A program made the translations under genes and the position numbers. From Gymnodinialimonas sp. 57CJ19 (GTDB lineage Bacteria > Pseudomonadota > Alphaproteobacteria > Rhodobacterales > Rhodobacteraceae), in contig NZ_CP151587.1 in NCBI RefSeq assembly GCF_038396845.1, positions 310,001-374,000 on the forward strand: DNA of 64,000 bases. The letters are read 5' to 3'. The notes below the pieces were generated by a model. It was not told where the DNA came from. It searched no databases and saw only the letters and a program-made list of their open reading frames with translations. The stretch's first letter is position 1. Each line of letters starts with the position of its first letter. Of this stretch, positions 17,376-28,111 are shown piece by piece.

Positions 17376-18431
17376 ATGTCGGGCCTGCAACTTACAAACG
17401 TCATCAAACGCTATGGCAAAACTCAGGTGATCCACGGGATCGACCTTACGATTGACGACGGTGAATTCTGCGTCTTCGTCGGCCCCTCGGGCTGTGGCAA
17501 GTCCACGCTTTTGCGCATGGTCGCGGGGCTGGAGGAAACCACCGAGGGCCAGATTGATATCGGCGGACGCGACGTGACCCGCGCCGACCCCGCTGAACGC
17601 GGCGTGGCAATGGTGTTCCAGACCTACGCCTTGTACCCCCATATGACTGTCGCCGAAAACATGGGCTTCGGCCTGAAGATGAACGGCCACCCCAAAGCCC
17701 AGATCGACGAGAAGGTGAATGAGGCCTCTCGCATCCTGAAACTGGATGACTACCTGGCCCGTAAACCCAAGGCCCTGTCCGGCGGTCAACGTCAGCGTGT
17801 CGCCATTGGCCGCGCGATCGTGCGCGGGCCCGAGGTGTTTTTGTTCGATGAGCCGCTGTCGAACCTCGACGCCGAATTGCGTGTTGAAATGCGGGTAGAG
17901 ATTGCGCGTCTGCACAAGGAAATCGGCGCGACGATGATCTATGTCACCCACGATCAGGTCGAGGCGATGACGCTGGCCGATAAGATCGTGGTGCTGCGGG
18001 CGGGCTATATCGAACAGGTCGGTGCGCCGCTGGATCTTTATAACGACCCCGACAACAAATTTGTGGCGGGCTTCATCGGCAGCCCCGCGATGAATTTCTT
18101 TGATGGGCATTGCACCGGCGGCGTTATCGTTGTGCCTGCCCTTGGCGGCGCGGAATTTGCGGCGCCGCTTTCGATGGTCGGCGACGGCCCGGTGACCGTG
18201 GGCGTGCGTCCCAATAAGGTGACGCTGTCTGATGGTGCGACCCATACCGTCGATCTGTCCGAGCGTTTGGGCGGCGTGAGTTACCACTACGTCTCTGCCC
18301 CCGATGGATCGCGGATTGTGGTGGAGGCGCACGATCAAGAGGCCCCGCCCGCAGGCACCCCAACCGGCATTTCGTTTGACGTGGCCGACGCCTATTTCTT
18401 CGATGCCAAGACTGAGTCCCGGTTGCGCTAA
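17376..18431 (+). CDS. Sugar ABC transporter ATP-binding protein (UgpC/MsmK type)
   Basis: A 351-residue ATPase of the CUT1 class. Walker A is GPSGCGKST (about residues 36-44), the signature [14 protein letters not shown], Walker [16 protein letters not shown], and the switch His THDQVEA. The C-terminal MalK-like TOBE domain ([11 protein letters not shown]) is present. GGGAGG lies upstream of the ATG. It energises the permeases encoded on the other strand from 13083 to 14979. Its 3' end overlaps the convergent sulfotransferase gene by 4 bases. Confidence 0.92.
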   Translation: MSGLQLTNVIKRYGKTQVIHGIDLTIDDGEFCVFVGPSGCGKSTLLRMVAGLEETTEGQIDIGGRDVTRADPAERGVAMVFQTYALYPHMTVAENMGFGLKMNGHPKAQIDEKVNEASRILKLDDYLARKPKALSGGQRQRVAIGRAIVRGPEVFLFDEPLSNLDAELRVEMRVEIARLHKEIGATMIYVTHDQVEAMTLADKIVVLRAGYIEQVGAPLDLYNDPDNKFVAGFIGSPAMNFFDGHCTGGVIVVPALGGAEFAAPLSMVGDGPVTVGVRPNKVTLSDGATHTVDLSERLGGVSYHYVSAPDGSRIVVEAHDQEAPPAGTPTGISFDVADAYFFDAKTESRLR

Positions 18432-19240
18432 GGCGCGCTGACCGCAGCCTCTACCTGGGCCTGTAAATCATAGCCACGGCGGCCCGCCGCCTTGGCACAT
18501 CTTCGCGCCACAAGGGCGGCTTCTTCCGGTGTCAGAACCGTTTTCCATTGGTTTTTTTCTCGGTGCGCGTCGGACGGACGCCATAGATCCTTGGGGGAAT
18601 CGATCTTGGCGAAATCCATCAGGGCCGACAACGTGCCGGGCACATCGGCCAACATATCCTCGTAGCGGATTTCCATCATCCGACGCGGCGCAGATCGTGC
18701 CATGGCGTCCCATGTCAGCACCGCCTCTGACCAACAATTGATCGCGCCGTTGATATCCGGCACCGAGACCTGCCGCCCCAACTTCAGGCTGGCCACCACA
18801 TTCAACGGATTGCGCACCAGATGCACAACGCGGGCACGGGGAAACTCGGCCAGGATCAGGGGCAGCCCGTAGATATTCTGGGGTGTCTTATCGAACCACC
18901 GAAACGGCTCGGCCACGCCCTTGGCTTGCGCAAAGGCACCGATATAGCGCCGTTGCAGAATTGCCTTCGTAGCGCAATTTTCCAGCAGAAGTTCAAACAC
19001 CTCCTCGCTGACCCCGTCCATTTCCCGGTGTTTGCGTAGCAGCGTGTTGCTGACGTGGGGGCCCATGCCACCGGGTGACCTGAACGGGTCAGACCACCGC
19101 ATGAAGTGCGTTTCCTCCGGGCAAATGAAATCCGGCACCCGCCGCAACATATCGCGCAGCCACGTGGTGCCCGACCGCATCGAACCGACGATAAACAAAG
19201 GCATCTTGTCCGACGCCCGCGGGGGAAGCGAGGCCGTCAT
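18428..19240 (-). CDS. PAPS-dependent sulfotransferase family protein
   Basis: A 270-residue protein with the 5'-phosphosulfate loop [15 protein letters not shown] (about residues 17-31) and the 3'-phosphate motif [17 protein letters not shown] in the middle, as in Sulfotransfer_1/3 families. It should transfer sulfate from PAPS to a sugar hydroxyl or other acceptor. It overlaps the glycosyltransferase gene upstream (4 bases), and stands at the end of the rhamnose/glycosyltransferase operon, so a sulfated surface glycan is a reasonable inference. The acceptor is unknown. Confidence 0.8.
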   Translation of the reverse strand: MTASLPPRASDKMPLFIVGSMRSGTTWLRDMLRRVPDFICPEETHFMRWSDPFRSPGGMGPHVSNTLLRKHREMDGVSEEVFELLLENCATKAILQRRYIGAFAQAKGVAEPFRWFDKTPQNIYGLPLILAEFPRARVVHLVRNPLNVVASLKLGRQVSVPDINGAINCWSEAVLTWDAMARSAPRRMMEIRYEDMLADVPGTLSALMDFAKIDSPKDLWRPSDAHREKNQWKTVLTPEEAALVARRCAKAAGRRGYDLQAQVEAAVSAP

Positions 19241-21684
19241 TCAGCGGCCTCCATCAATGGAACCTTTGGGCAGAGCGCCGCGAAAAGCCGCGCGACCGAG
19301 GTTTCCTTCGGCTCCAGCGCGACGGTGGTACCATTGGCCGCCTTGTCCAAGGCCTCTCCCTGCGCTCCCAGGGCAAAGCCGACCACGGGAAGCCCGGTTT
19401 CCAACGCCTCGTGAGTGGTGAAGGAGAAAGTCTCGGGCCAGATCGCGGGAACCATCCAGCAGCACACGCCATAGCTCTCTGCAATTTCCGCGATTTCTTC
19501 GCGCCGATATGTGCCATGCAGGGTTACGTTGCGCGGCAGGGGGATAGAACTGTCCGCGTTGCCGATCACGACAAAGGTCTGCCCCGGGTTTTGTTGAGCG
19601 ATTTCCCGCAGCACCCAAGCCCCTTTTTGGTGGTTGATATTGCCAAGGATACCGATGCACGACCCCGTCTTGGGGCGGGCCGGGCGCACCGGGACCGGCA
19701 GCTTGTGGGGGCGGACCTTTAGCGGCGCCTGGGGATACGCTTTCGCGAAAAGCTCGGCTGAGGAGGTTGAGAAGGCCGTCACCTCGGACGCTGCATCAAT
19801 CAACGCGCCCCATGCGTCGCGCCATTGGGCGAGCGTTGCCGTCGATCCATCGGGGCGGATGACAGCATGGTTGGGGTCCGTGTTGTCGCGATGGGGTGTG
19901 CCCAGAAACTCCCCCCGCTCCAGCAGCGTGTAGGAAGGGGAGACGGGGTAAAAATCGTGCAGACGAAGGGCGATCGTGTCGTTGCGGCCCTGCCTGCGAA
20001 GGGAAAGGAGCGCTTTGGGAATGCCGATCGGGTCTGGGTCCCCAACACCGCAGGAATAGATCAGATCAAGGGCGGGCACAGGCGCCAAGAGCTTTGCGAC
20101 GACCGATAAATCATCGGTCTGACCGGCTGTCACTTGCCCGTCCACTTGCAAGTCGACCTGCCATGCACGTGCCCCCCCGACGCGCAGGACGACCGCGGCC
20201 CCGACTTCCTCAACCTCCATTTGCAGCGCGATTTCCGCGCCGCCGCCAAGGGTATGGGCCAGATAGACCGGCAGGCGACCGTTACGCTGAGCAGCCAGCG
20301 CAATCCCTAGGGCCAAACGCGGCGTCGCCAGGGTGTCTTGGGCGATAAAGCGCTGCACATTGGCGTCAAACACCGGATACCGCCGCGCGATCAGCGCGTT
20401 AGCCGCCCGGATGCGGCGCAGCTTTTCGTCCGAGCCGAAGCTTTGTCCGCCCACATGCTCCACGAACAAGCGCGGTTGGCACAGGTGCCGCGCCCCCAAG
20501 GCTTTGGTCTTCTGGCTCCAATCAACCTCTTCCCCGTAGCCGCGACCAAAGGCCGGGTCGAGGCGCGGCACTTTCGCGAGCCATTGGCGCGACATTGCCA
20601 TGCAAAAGCCCACGCCGGTTGGCACGTCAGGGCAGGTCTCTCCTGCGAAAGTTGCGGCGACCCGGTCGATCGCGTCAACGTCACCTTCCCCGATCGCGAT
20701 CCCCGGTCCCATCGCCGGCACGGACAATACTTCTGCCGCGTTTGACAGAGGGGTGACGGAGGCCACGTTGGGGTCGCGTAACGGCGCGATCAGGCGGCTG
20801 GCCCATCCGTTTGGCACCATGGCGTCCGTGTTGAGCAACACGATAGGGCCGTCGCGATCCTCCGCCTCTGCCACGCTGAGCGCGAGGTTCACCGCGCCGA
20901 TAAAGCCGAGGTTCTTGTCCTGCGGAATATAGGTGACCCGGTCGCGCCGTGCGGCGGCCCATTGCGCCATCCAAGGGCCAAGTTCCGGATCGGTGGAGCC
21001 GTCGTTTACCGCGATCAGATGCCACGGCAGATCCGTGCCCTCCTCCACCCGCGCGAGACATTTCTTGAGGTATGGCAGGGCGTTGTAGATTGGTAGGATG
21101 ATGGTGATGCCCGTCGTGACCGCTGGCACCGGAACGGGCTGTTGGAGCCATGACGGATCAAGCCGATGGCCACGCGCCGCAGTCTCTAGGCCAAGGGCGC
21201 GTTTCACCGCAGATTTTGACTGCGCCGTGGGCTTCCACAGGTAGCGGGCGATACTGGGGCCGGCACGGGACAGGTCACGGAGAAACGCTCGCTTTAGCCT
21301 ACGGTGCGCCGACGCAGGCGCAGCCTCAGCTGGATGGGGAAGCGCAACAGAAAGCTCGGGCCCACCGTCTTGTTCCACATGCAAGGTCAGCGGCCTGGCC
21401 GAGGCGGGAACCACCCCCTCAAACCCCGTTTCCGGCGCGATGCCGAGACGAGCGGCGACATCGCCGCGATAGATATTGGGGGTAAGCGCAACTTCGCCCC
21501 CCGGCCAAGTCACCCGCTGTCTGCGGGCGTTGACCCAACCGGTAATCTCGACCCTGTCATCACGGCGAATAACTTGTTCAACCTGGCCGATCCGCCGCCC
21601 AACCGGCCCCAGGGCCACGCCCCGCAATCGGCTTTCATGGACCCCCGCGTACCGCAAATAGAGCGTTTGGAGACGGTGGATCAC
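19237..21684 (-). CDS. Two-domain glycosyltransferase (GT2 plus GT4-like)
   Basis: An 815-residue protein, read from a GTG at 21684 with AAGGGA about 10 bases upstream; an ATG at 21726 inside rfbA is an alternative. Residues about 1-190 have no recognised domain. A family-2 transferase follows from about residue 192 (GITIILPIYNALPYLKKCL, DGST, LLNTDAMVPNGW, ending in YGEEVDW). A C-terminal GT4-like half has SCIGILGNINHQKGAWVLRE, ICCW-like and E-x7-E region ETFSFTTHEALETGLPVVGF. It probably adds one or two sugars to a rhamnose-containing glycan, given rfbA just upstream and a sulfotransferase downstream. Confidence 0.8.
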   Translation of the reverse strand: MIHRLQTLYLRYAGVHESRLRGVALGPVGRRIGQVEQVIRRDDRVEITGWVNARRQRVTWPGGEVALTPNIYRGDVAARLGIAPETGFEGVVPASARPLTLHVEQDGGPELSVALPHPAEAAPASAHRRLKRAFLRDLSRAGPSIARYLWKPTAQSKSAVKRALGLETAARGHRLDPSWLQQPVPVPAVTTGITIILPIYNALPYLKKCLARVEEGTDLPWHLIAVNDGSTDPELGPWMAQWAAARRDRVTYIPQDKNLGFIGAVNLALSVAEAEDRDGPIVLLNTDAMVPNGWASRLIAPLRDPNVASVTPLSNAAEVLSVPAMGPGIAIGEGDVDAIDRVAATFAGETCPDVPTGVGFCMAMSRQWLAKVPRLDPAFGRGYGEEVDWSQKTKALGARHLCQPRLFVEHVGGQSFGSDEKLRRIRAANALIARRYPVFDANVQRFIAQDTLATPRLALGIALAAQRNGRLPVYLAHTLGGGAEIALQMEVEEVGAAVVLRVGGARAWQVDLQVDGQVTAGQTDDLSVVAKLLAPVPALDLIYSCGVGDPDPIGIPKALLSLRRQGRNDTIALRLHDFYPVSPSYTLLERGEFLGTPHRDNTDPNHAVIRPDGSTATLAQWRDAWGALIDAASEVTAFSTSSAELFAKAYPQAPLKVRPHKLPVPVRPARPKTGSCIGILGNINHQKGAWVLREIAQQNPGQTFVVIGNADSSIPLPRNVTLHGTYRREEIAEIAESYGVCCWMVPAIWPETFSFTTHEALETGLPVVGFALGAQGEALDKAANGTTVALEPKETSVARLFAALCPKVPLMEAAE

Positions 21685-21691
21685 GGCCGCA

Positions 21692-22564
21692 CTATCCCTT
21701 CGCTGTGGTCGCGAGGTAGCGGCCATATTGGGTTTTGCCAAACAGAGCTGCGCGCTCGGCCAAGCCGTCTGCATCAATCCATCCGGCGGCATAGGCGATT
21801 TCGTCAGGCGAGCCCACTTGCAGGCCCTGCCGTTGGGTCAGTGTTCGCACAAAATTGCCAGCATCCAGAAGGCTCTCGTGGGTGCCAGTATCCAACCACG
21901 CAAATCCACGGCCCATACGTTCGACCGTTAGCGTCCCGTCTTGAAGATAGCTTTCAAGAAGGCTGGTGATTTCCAATTCTCCCCGCGCGGAAGGCACAAC
22001 GGCGACCGCACGCTCCGGTGCGGTGCCATCCAGGAAGTAAAGCCCCGTCACGGCAAAATTGGACGGCGCCACATCGGGTTTTTCCACGATAGATGTCACG
22101 CTGCCGTCCTCGGCAAAATCCACCACGCCATAGCGTTCCGGATCCATCACCCGGTAGCCAAACACAGTGCCCCCATTGGGCCGTGCATCGGCGGCTGCCA
22201 AAACCTCAGGCAGGCCGTGACCAAAGAAGATGTTGTCGCCCAGAACCATCGCCGACGGGGCCCCATTCAGGAAATCTTTTGCCAGCAAATAGGCCTGTGC
22301 AAGCCCATCGGGGCTAGGTTGCTCGATATAAGTAAGCGACAGGCCCCATTGGCTGCCGTCGCCCAGGGTGCGCTGGAACTGCGCCTGATCTTCCGGGGTC
22401 GTGATGATGGCTATTTCCCGAATACCGGCCAGCATCAGCACCGATAGTGGGTAATAAATCATTGGTTTGTCATAGATCGGCAGCAATTGCTTGGAGACGC
22501 CAACCGTCACTGGGAAAAGGCGTGTGCCAGACCCGCCTGCCAAAATAATTCCTTTGCGCGCCAT
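21692..22564 (-). CDS. rfbA: Glucose-1-phosphate thymidylyltransferase
   Basis: A 290-residue enzyme making dTDP-glucose from dTTP and glucose-1-phosphate, step one of dTDP-L-rhamnose synthesis. The nucleotide-binding start is GIILAGGSGTRLFPVT, followed by KQLLPIYDKPMIYYPLSVLM and the catalytic GDNIFFGHGL. The ATG at 22564 has GGAGA upstream; a longer in-frame start is unsupported. It follows rfbD after a 116-base gap and precedes the glycosyltransferase. Confidence 0.95.
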   Translation of the reverse strand: MARKGIILAGGSGTRLFPVTVGVSKQLLPIYDKPMIYYPLSVLMLAGIREIAIITTPEDQAQFQRTLGDGSQWGLSLTYIEQPSPDGLAQAYLLAKDFLNGAPSAMVLGDNIFFGHGLPEVLAAADARPNGGTVFGYRVMDPERYGVVDFAEDGSVTSIVEKPDVAPSNFAVTGLYFLDGTAPERAVAVVPSARGELEITSLLESYLQDGTLTVERMGRGFAWLDTGTHESLLDAGNFVRTLTQRQGLQVGSPDEIAYAAGWIDADGLAERAALFGKTQYGRYLATTAKG

Positions 22565-22680
22565 TCTAGCGTCTCCATGTCGTGAACCCGCTTCACGGGT
22601 AGCGCGTTTCTTGGAAATTGCCAACGACGCGCCTCAGCTACGACTCCTGACGCCAAATAATTAAGATTGATTGAAGAGCG

Positions 22681-23526
22681 TCAGGAATTACGCAAATCGC
22701 CCAGAACTGCCCGCAGGCCCGCGCGCCAATCGGGGCGTGTGACCCCGAAAGCGGCTGTTATATCAGAGCAACCCAGCCGTGAGTTCAGCGGCCGCGCGGC
22801 TGGCGTTGGATACGCGATTGAGGGGATATCCGTGACGGCGACCTCTAGCCCTGTCTCTGCAAAAATCGCCCGGGCAAAATCCGCCCAAGAAACATCCGGC
22901 GCGCCCGAGAAATGGTATGTGCCGGATTTGGACGGGTCACGTTGCAACGCCTCGGCCATGGTCACGCAGGCCTGCGCAATATCGCGGGCGGGGGTCGGCC
23001 CGCCGACCTGATCCGCCACAATCCTCAGAGCGTCGCGATCCGCGCCGAGGCGAAGCATCGTCTTCACGAAGTTCGTGCCATGGGCCGAGAACACCCAACT
23101 GGTGCGCAAGATTGCATGGGCCGCGCCGGAGGCTCGCACCGCTTCCTCTCCTGCCAGTTTCGTGCGGCCATACGCGCCAAGCGGGGCCACTGGGTCCGAG
23201 GGTTTGAACGGATCGTTCCCCGCCCCGTCGAAAACGTAGTCCGTGGAAATCTGGACGAATGGAATGCCCTTTGCAGCGCAGGCCCGCGCCATGGCGGCGG
23301 GGGCATCGGCGTTGATGGTATGGGCCAGAGGCTCTTCCTGTTCGGCTTGGTCGACGGCGGTGTAAGCAGCGGCGTTGATCACGGCGCTCGCGTCGCTGGT
23401 CGCAATCACACGGGCGCAGGCACCTGGATCGCTGAGGTCGGCCCCGTCGCGCCCGATTGTCTGCACCCCAAGGCGTGCCAATTCCTGCGCCACTTGCCCC
23501 GTGTGCCCAAACGCCAGCAAGGTCAC
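22681..23526 (-). CDS. rfbD: dTDP-4-dehydrorhamnose reductase
   Basis: A 281-residue SDR-type reductase that makes dTDP-L-rhamnose with NAD(P)H. It shows [11 protein letters not shown] at the N-terminus, [21 protein letters not shown], and [10 protein letters not shown] with the catalytic Y-x-x-x-K. A GTG start at 23526 overlaps the rfbB stop (GTGA), which fixes it; the upstream ATG in the same frame lies inside rfbB. Confidence 0.93.
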   Translation of the reverse strand: MTLLAFGHTGQVAQELARLGVQTIGRDGADLSDPGACARVIATSDASAVINAAAYTAVDQAEQEEPLAHTINADAPAAMARACAAKGIPFVQISTDYVFDGAGNDPFKPSDPVAPLGAYGRTKLAGEEAVRASGAAHAILRTSWVFSAHGTNFVKTMLRLGADRDALRIVADQVGGPTPARDIAQACVTMAEALQRDPSKSGTYHFSGAPDVSWADFARAIFAETGLEVAVTDIPSIAYPTPAARPLNSRLGCSDITAAFGVTRPDWRAGLRAVLGDLRNS

Positions 23527-24563
23527 GCTTTCGTCCCCAAACGCGCCCCAACACCGTCGCGTTCCTGCAAAGCACGCCACCACGGCTCATTGGCCAAGAA
23601 CCAATCCACGGTCTTTTCAAGGCCCTCTTCGACGGTCACGGAAGGGGTCCAGCCCAGTTCATCCTGAATGCGGCTGGCATCAATCGCGTAGCGCAAATCG
23701 TGACCGGGGCGGTCTGCGACGAAGGTGATCAGATCGGCATGGGGGGCGTTCTGCGGTCGACGCGCGTCCAACAGGCCGCAAATGGCCCGCACAAGGTCGA
23801 TGTTCGTCCGCTCATTATGGCCACCGATGTTGTAGCTGCGGCCGACCTCGCCGTTCTCCAGCACACATAGCAGCGCATCGGCGTGGTCTTCTACGTACAG
23901 CCAATCGCGAATGTTCATGCCGTCGCCGTAGACCGGGATCGGCTCCCCCGCGAGAGCCTTGAGGATCACCACGGGGATCAACTTTTCCGGGAAGTGATAG
24001 GGGCCGTAATTGTTGGAACAATTGGTCAGCAGAACCGGAAGGCCGTAGGTTTCATGCCACGCACGGACGATATGATCGGACGCCGCCTTGGACGCCGAAT
24101 AGGGGCTATTGGGCGCATAGGGCGTGTCTTCGGTGAACAGGCCTGTATCACCAAGGGTGCCGTAGACCTCATCGGTAGAGACGTGGTGGAAGAGGAAGCT
24201 GTCGGGCTTGCCACGCGCCTCCCAATGGGCCCGGGCGGCATCAAGCAGGGTGGTGGTGCCAGTTACGTTGGTTTGGATGAATGCAGCCGGCCCATCAATG
24301 GAGCGGTCAACGTGGCTTTCGGCAGCAAGGTGCAGGATCGCATCGGGATTGTGCCGCGCCAGAATGGTTGCCATCGCCGCAGGGTCACAAATATCGGCGT
24401 GCTCAAAGGTATAGAGGTTTGAAGACGCAACGGACGCCACATTCTCCAGACATGCGGCATAGGTCAGCGCATCAAGGTTGATCACTTCGTGGCCACGGGC
24501 GACGGCAAGGCGGATCACGGCAGAGCCAATGAACCCCGCGCCGCCGGTGATAAGAATCTTCAT
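23523..24563 (-). CDS. rfbB: dTDP-glucose 4,6-dehydratase
   Basis: A 346-residue extended [17 protein letters not shown] binds [27 protein letters not shown] and [15 protein letters not shown] carry the catalytic residues, and [14 protein letters not shown] is a family hallmark. It makes dTDP-4-dehydro-6-deoxyglucose, step two of rhamnose synthesis. The ATG overlaps the rfbC stop (ATGA). Confidence 0.95.
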   Translation of the reverse strand: MKILITGGAGFIGSAVIRLAVARGHEVINLDALTYAACLENVASVASSNLYTFEHADICDPAAMATILARHNPDAILHLAAESHVDRSIDGPAAFIQTNVTGTTTLLDAARAHWEARGKPDSFLFHHVSTDEVYGTLGDTGLFTEDTPYAPNSPYSASKAASDHIVRAWHETYGLPVLLTNCSNNYGPYHFPEKLIPVVILKALAGEPIPVYGDGMNIRDWLYVEDHADALLCVLENGEVGRSYNIGGHNERTNIDLVRAICGLLDARRPQNAPHADLITFVADRPGHDLRYAIDASRIQDELGWTPSVTVEEGLEKTVDWFLANEPWWRALQERDGVGARLGTKA

Positions 24564-25126
24564 GGGGCGGCCTCGTAGATGAACGGACTGTCGAGATCCT
24601 TGAGAGCAGGCGCCACGGCGTCCTTGTCCGATAAGACCGGGGAACCTTCTAAACCCCAATCAATGCCAATGTCGGGATCGCTCCAGATGACGGCCCCTTC
24701 CGTTTCGGGCGCGTAGAAATCGCTGCACTTGTATATGATCTCTGTCCCCGGTTCGCGGGTAATGAAGCCATGGGCGAAACCTGCGGGGACCAGCAGTTGC
24801 TTTCCATTCTCAAAGGACAGTTCGATCCCGAACCACTTGCCATAGGTGGGCGAGCCTTTGCGAATATCGACGGCCACGTCAAACAGACGCCCCCTGCCAC
24901 ACCGCACCAGCTTGTCTTGCGCATGGGGTGGGGCCTGGAAATGCAGCCCCCGGATCGTGCCGACTTCGGCAGATAACGAATGGTTGTCCTGCACGAAGGT
25001 GGTCGTGACGCCATGATCGGCCAACTTCGCCGCGCTGTAGGTCTCAGCAAAAAAACCGCGGGCGTCGCCGAAGCGCGGCGGGGTTATCACTAGAAGCCCC
25101 TCAAGGCCCGTTTGGTCTATCTGCAT
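24560..25126 (-). CDS. rfbC: dTDP-4-dehydrorhamnose 3,5-epimerase
   Basis: A 188-residue cupin-fold epimerase. The core [18 protein letters not shown] carries the catalytic His, followed by [16 protein letters not shown] and FAHGFIT. Length is normal. The ATG at 25126 has AGGAAC upstream. It is the first gene of the rfbC-B-D-A set and lies 125 bases after hemC on the same strand. Confidence 0.95.
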   Translation of the reverse strand: MQIDQTGLEGLLVITPPRFGDARGFFAETYSAAKLADHGVTTTFVQDNHSLSAEVGTIRGLHFQAPPHAQDKLVRCGRGRLFDVAVDIRKGSPTYGKWFGIELSFENGKQLLVPAGFAHGFITREPGTEIIYKCSDFYAPETEGAVIWSDPDIGIDWGLEGSPVLSDKDAVAPALKDLDSPFIYEAAP

Positions 25127-25198
25127 CGGGGGTTCCTGCTCTGCCGCCGTTCCGCGCGACAATGCCATGTCGACGCCTGCCTCGCAACGGGCGCAACC

Positions 25199-25240
25199 AA
25201 AGCCTTTCAAGGCTTTGGGCAAACCCTTGCAAGGGTTTGC
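25199..25240 (-). terminator. Two adjacent palindromes downstream of hemC
   Basis: AAAGCCTT-TC-AAGGCTTT (25199-25216) and the 22-base perfect palindrome 25219-25240 (arms GCAAACCCTT and AAGGGTTTGC) follow each other with a 2-base gap, 12 bases past the hemC stop. Neither is followed by a long T-run. They may end hemC transcripts or reduce read-through into rfbC. Confidence 0.45.
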
Positions 25241-25251
25241 GACCGCCGCGT

Positions 25252-26208
25252 CTAGTGCCAGTCGAAGAAGCCCTCTCCGGCGCGGGTGCGCAGGGCACGG
25301 GCCATGTCAGCGCCAAGTTTCGCGCCGTCCTCTATGGGGGCGGTGCGGTCATCGGTCAGGACTTCCGAGCCATCGGGGCGAAGGACTTCGCCGCGCAGGC
25401 GCAGGGTTGTGCCGTCCAGCTCGGCCAGCGCCGCAATCGGCGTCTGGCAAGACCCGTCGAGTCCCTTCAGAAAGGCCCGTTCCGCCGCCAGCCGTTGGCC
25501 TGTCTCCACATCGTGGATCGCCGCCAACATTTCGGCGGCACGGCTATCATCTGCGCGGCGCTCAATCCCGATGGCCCCTTGCGCCACAGCGGGCAACATA
25601 TCTTCCACCTCAATCGCGGATTTCACCACCCTCTCCATGCCCAGTCTTCGCAGGCCCGCCATGGCAAGGAACGTCGCATCGGCCACCCCATTCTCCAACT
25701 TCTTCATCCGCGTCTGCACGTTGCCGCGGAATTCCACCACGTTCAGGTCGGGCCGTCGGGCGAACAATTGCGCTCTGCGCCGCAGTGAGGACGAGCCGAC
25801 GATGGACCCCTCGGGCAATGCATCCAGCCCTTCGTGATTCAGCGATACAAAGGCATCGCGCACGTCCTCACGGGGCAAATTGCAATCCAGCACCAATCCG
25901 TCGGGCTGGTCGGTCGGCATGTCTTTCATGGAGTGCACGGCGATATCAATCGACGCGCTCATCATGGCCTCTTCGATTTCCTTGGTGAACAGGCCCTTAC
26001 CGCCAATCGTTTTCAGGGCCACGTCCGCTTCAATCAGGGACCGGTCGTCTCCGGTTGTCTTGATCACCACGATCTCGAACGTGTCTTCCGGCAAGTCCCA
26101 CGCAGCCATGAGCCGCGCGCGCGCTTCATGGGCTTGGGCCAGCGCAAGGAGCGAGCCTCGGGTGCCGATACGCAGGGGGGCGGCGGGGGTTGGTAAATTG
26201 ATCGTCAT
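25252..26208 (-). CDS. hemC: Hydroxymethylbilane synthase (porphobilinogen deaminase)
   Basis: A 318-residue tetrapyrrole enzyme that joins four porphobilinogens. Motifs are [14 protein letters not shown] at the start, [15 protein letters not shown], and the dipyrromethane-binding Cys254 in [12 protein letters not shown]. The ATG at 26208 has AGAGG upstream. It diverges from hemE across a 101-base gap, so both heme genes share a regulatory region. Confidence 0.95.
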   Translation of the reverse strand: MTINLPTPAAPLRIGTRGSLLALAQAHEARARLMAAWDLPEDTFEIVVIKTTGDDRSLIEADVALKTIGGKGLFTKEIEEAMMSASIDIAVHSMKDMPTDQPDGLVLDCNLPREDVRDAFVSLNHEGLDALPEGSIVGSSSLRRRAQLFARRPDLNVVEFRGNVQTRMKKLENGVADATFLAMAGLRRLGMERVVKSAIEVEDMLPAVAQGAIGIERRADDSRAAEMLAAIHDVETGQRLAAERAFLKGLDGSCQTPIAALAELDGTTLRLRGEVLRPDGSEVLTDDRTAPIEDGAKLGADMARALRTRAGEGFFDWH

Positions 26209-26235
26209 GGGACCTCTGGCGGTGGGACACTCGGG

Positions 26236-26266
26236 TTGACAAGGCGGTGGTCTGTGACACTCATAA
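26236..26266 (+). promoter_or_regulatory. Candidate hemE promoter
   Basis: A consensus -35 TTGACA at 26236-26241 is followed by TCATAA at 26261-26266; the 19-base spacer is longer than ideal. It lies in the divergent hemC-hemE gap, 44 bases before the hemE ATG. Confidence 0.35.
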
Positions 26267-26309
26267 CGAAAATTCACGCACCCACCAGTTCACCCAGAGG
26301 ATAACCGCC

Positions 26310-27341
26310 ATGACCGATAAGAAAAAGCTCCTCCGGTCCCTCGCAGGTGAGGCTATGGACGTGCCGCCGGTATGGCTGATGCGCCAGGCAGGGCGCTACC
26401 TGCCCGAGTATCGTGCGACGCGCGCGCAGGCGGGCGACTTCCTGTCACTGTGCTACAATCCAGAACTGGCGGCAGAGGTCACCTTGCAGCCGATTCGTCG
26501 TTTCGGCTTTGACGCATCAATCCTGTTTGCGGACATCTTGCTGATCCCTCAGGCCCTGGGCGCAGACCTTTGGTTTGTGACCGGCGAAGGCCCCCGACTT
26601 TCCACGATCACCGATGCCTCGGGCATGGCGGGGATGAAGACCAAGGACGACATCCACGAGACCCTGAACCCGATCTACGAGACAGTCAAAATCCTGGCCG
26701 AGGAGCTGCCCAAGGAAACCACGTTGATCGGTTTTGCCGGTGCCCCCTGGACCGTCGCGACCTATATGATCGCAGGCCGTGGCACCCCGGATCAGGCCCC
26801 CGCCCATGCCCTGCGTGAAGGCGACCCGGCAACGTTTGAGGCGCTGATCGACTTGATCACTGATGCGACGATCGAATACCTCGACATGCAGGTGCAAGCA
26901 GGCGCCGAGGTGGTGAAACTGTTCGACAGTTGGGCCGGCTCCTTGAAGGGTGAAGCGTTCGATAAGTACGCCCTCGCCCCGACCAAGAAAATCATCACTG
27001 AACTGAAATCGCGCCACCCTGATCTACCCGTCATCGCCTTCCCGCGCGAAGCCGGCGAGAAATACATCGGCTTTGCCGACGCCGTGGGGGCCGACTGCCT
27101 GGCGATTGATACGTCGGTCGATGTCACATGGGCGGCGCAGAACTTGCAGGTTGCGGGCTGTGTGCAGGGCAACCTAGACCCCAAGCTCATGGTCACCGGT
27201 GGAGAGGCTTTGGCATCCGAGGCGCGGCGTATCCGCGATGCGCTGAAGGGCGGGCCGCATGTGTTCAACCTTGGCCACGGGATCACCCCCGATGCGGACC
27301 CGGAAAACGTTCACATCCTCTTGGATGCGATCCGTAGCTAA
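26310..27341 (+). CDS. hemE: Uroporphyrinogen decarboxylase
   Basis: A 343-residue cytosolic enzyme that removes four carboxyl groups from uroporphyrinogen III to form coproporphyrinogen III, the substrate of HemF encoded nearby. The N-terminal [16 protein letters not shown] and the [12 protein letters not shown] and [13 protein letters not shown] motifs are diagnostic. The ATG follows AGAGGA. It ends with a 4-base tail-to-tail overlap (CTAA) with a GT25 gene. Confidence 0.96.
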   Translation: MTDKKKLLRSLAGEAMDVPPVWLMRQAGRYLPEYRATRAQAGDFLSLCYNPELAAEVTLQPIRRFGFDASILFADILLIPQALGADLWFVTGEGPRLSTITDASGMAGMKTKDDIHETLNPIYETVKILAEELPKETTLIGFAGAPWTVATYMIAGRGTPDQAPAHALREGDPATFEALIDLITDATIEYLDMQVQAGAEVVKLFDSWAGSLKGEAFDKYALAPTKKIITELKSRHPDLPVIAFPREAGEKYIGFADAVGADCLAIDTSVDVTWAAQNLQVAGCVQGNLDPKLMVTGGEALASEARRIRDALKGGPHVFNLGHGITPDADPENVHILLDAIRS

Positions 27342-28111
27342 CGGGGCGCGGGGGTTGACTTGGCGAGGGGCACGATAACCCTCTGAGCGCCGGGCAAACG
27401 CCGAATTTGCCGAACCCCCATGCGCACTTGTCCCCATAGACGACGCCACTTTTGCCCAAGGGACTTAGCAGCTTTCGGCCGCGCCTCTCGATCAATGGCG
27501 CTTTCGGTTTGAATGGGCGGGGTCAGGCCCTGCGCCGCACATTGATCAAGCTGCACGGCAAGGGCCGGAACCGCCTGCCACGCCGTCACATCATAGGCGG
27601 CGCAGATCATACCATCGGCCAGCCCGGGCGCCTGCGCCACCCGCTCCAGCAACTTGCGCGCGCCAGAAGGCCGCAAAACGTAAGCCGCCGCCCCGGTGCG
27701 ATCCTGCCACAAGCGGTGCATGGGGGCCTGCTGATGCGGGGTGCGGGCGATCAGCTTGCGCCGCCCCCGTGTTTCCAGCGTCACCAACTCGGCCTCCGGC
27801 AGCGCCTCGACCTGGTGCAGAAAAGCGGGCGTATCTTCGTGCAGAACGGCATCGTCTTCACAGATCAGCATCGGCGCGCCTTCGGCCACCACGCGCTCCC
27901 ACGCGGCGCGGTGGCTGGCCAGTGCGGCCATCTCCGTCGTGCGCAGAGGGCGCTCCCATCGCTGCCAATAGGGATCATCGCTCATAGGTGTCAGTGTCTG
28001 CGGGGTCACCGCCTCCTGCCGGAACAACGCCAACCCCAGACGCGTGATTTGCCCTGCCATGAAAGACATTCGCGCGCTTTCAGGGCCGAGGTTGATGACG
28101 AGCACCTTCAC
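27338..28111 (-). CDS. Glycosyltransferase family 25 (LPS biosynthesis) protein
   Basis: A 257-residue protein. The start [16 protein letters not shown], the middle [16 protein letters not shown] and the acidic motif [11 protein letters not shown] match GT25 enzymes that modify lipopolysaccharide or lipooligosaccharide. The C-terminal 50 residues are rich in Arg/Lys, suggesting membrane contact. It is the last gene of the hemF-led glycan operon and overlaps the preceding GT4 gene (ATGA). Donor and acceptor are unknown. Confidence 0.8.
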   Translation of the reverse strand: MKVLVINLGPESARMSFMAGQITRLGLALFRQEAVTPQTLTPMSDDPYWQRWERPLRTTEMAALASHRAAWERVVAEGAPMLICEDDAVLHEDTPAFLHQVEALPEAELVTLETRGRRKLIARTPHQQAPMHRLWQDRTGAAAYVLRPSGARKLLERVAQAPGLADGMICAAYDVTAWQAVPALAVQLDQCAAQGLTPPIQTESAIDREARPKAAKSLGQKWRRLWGQVRMGVRQIRRLPGAQRVIVPLAKSTPAPR

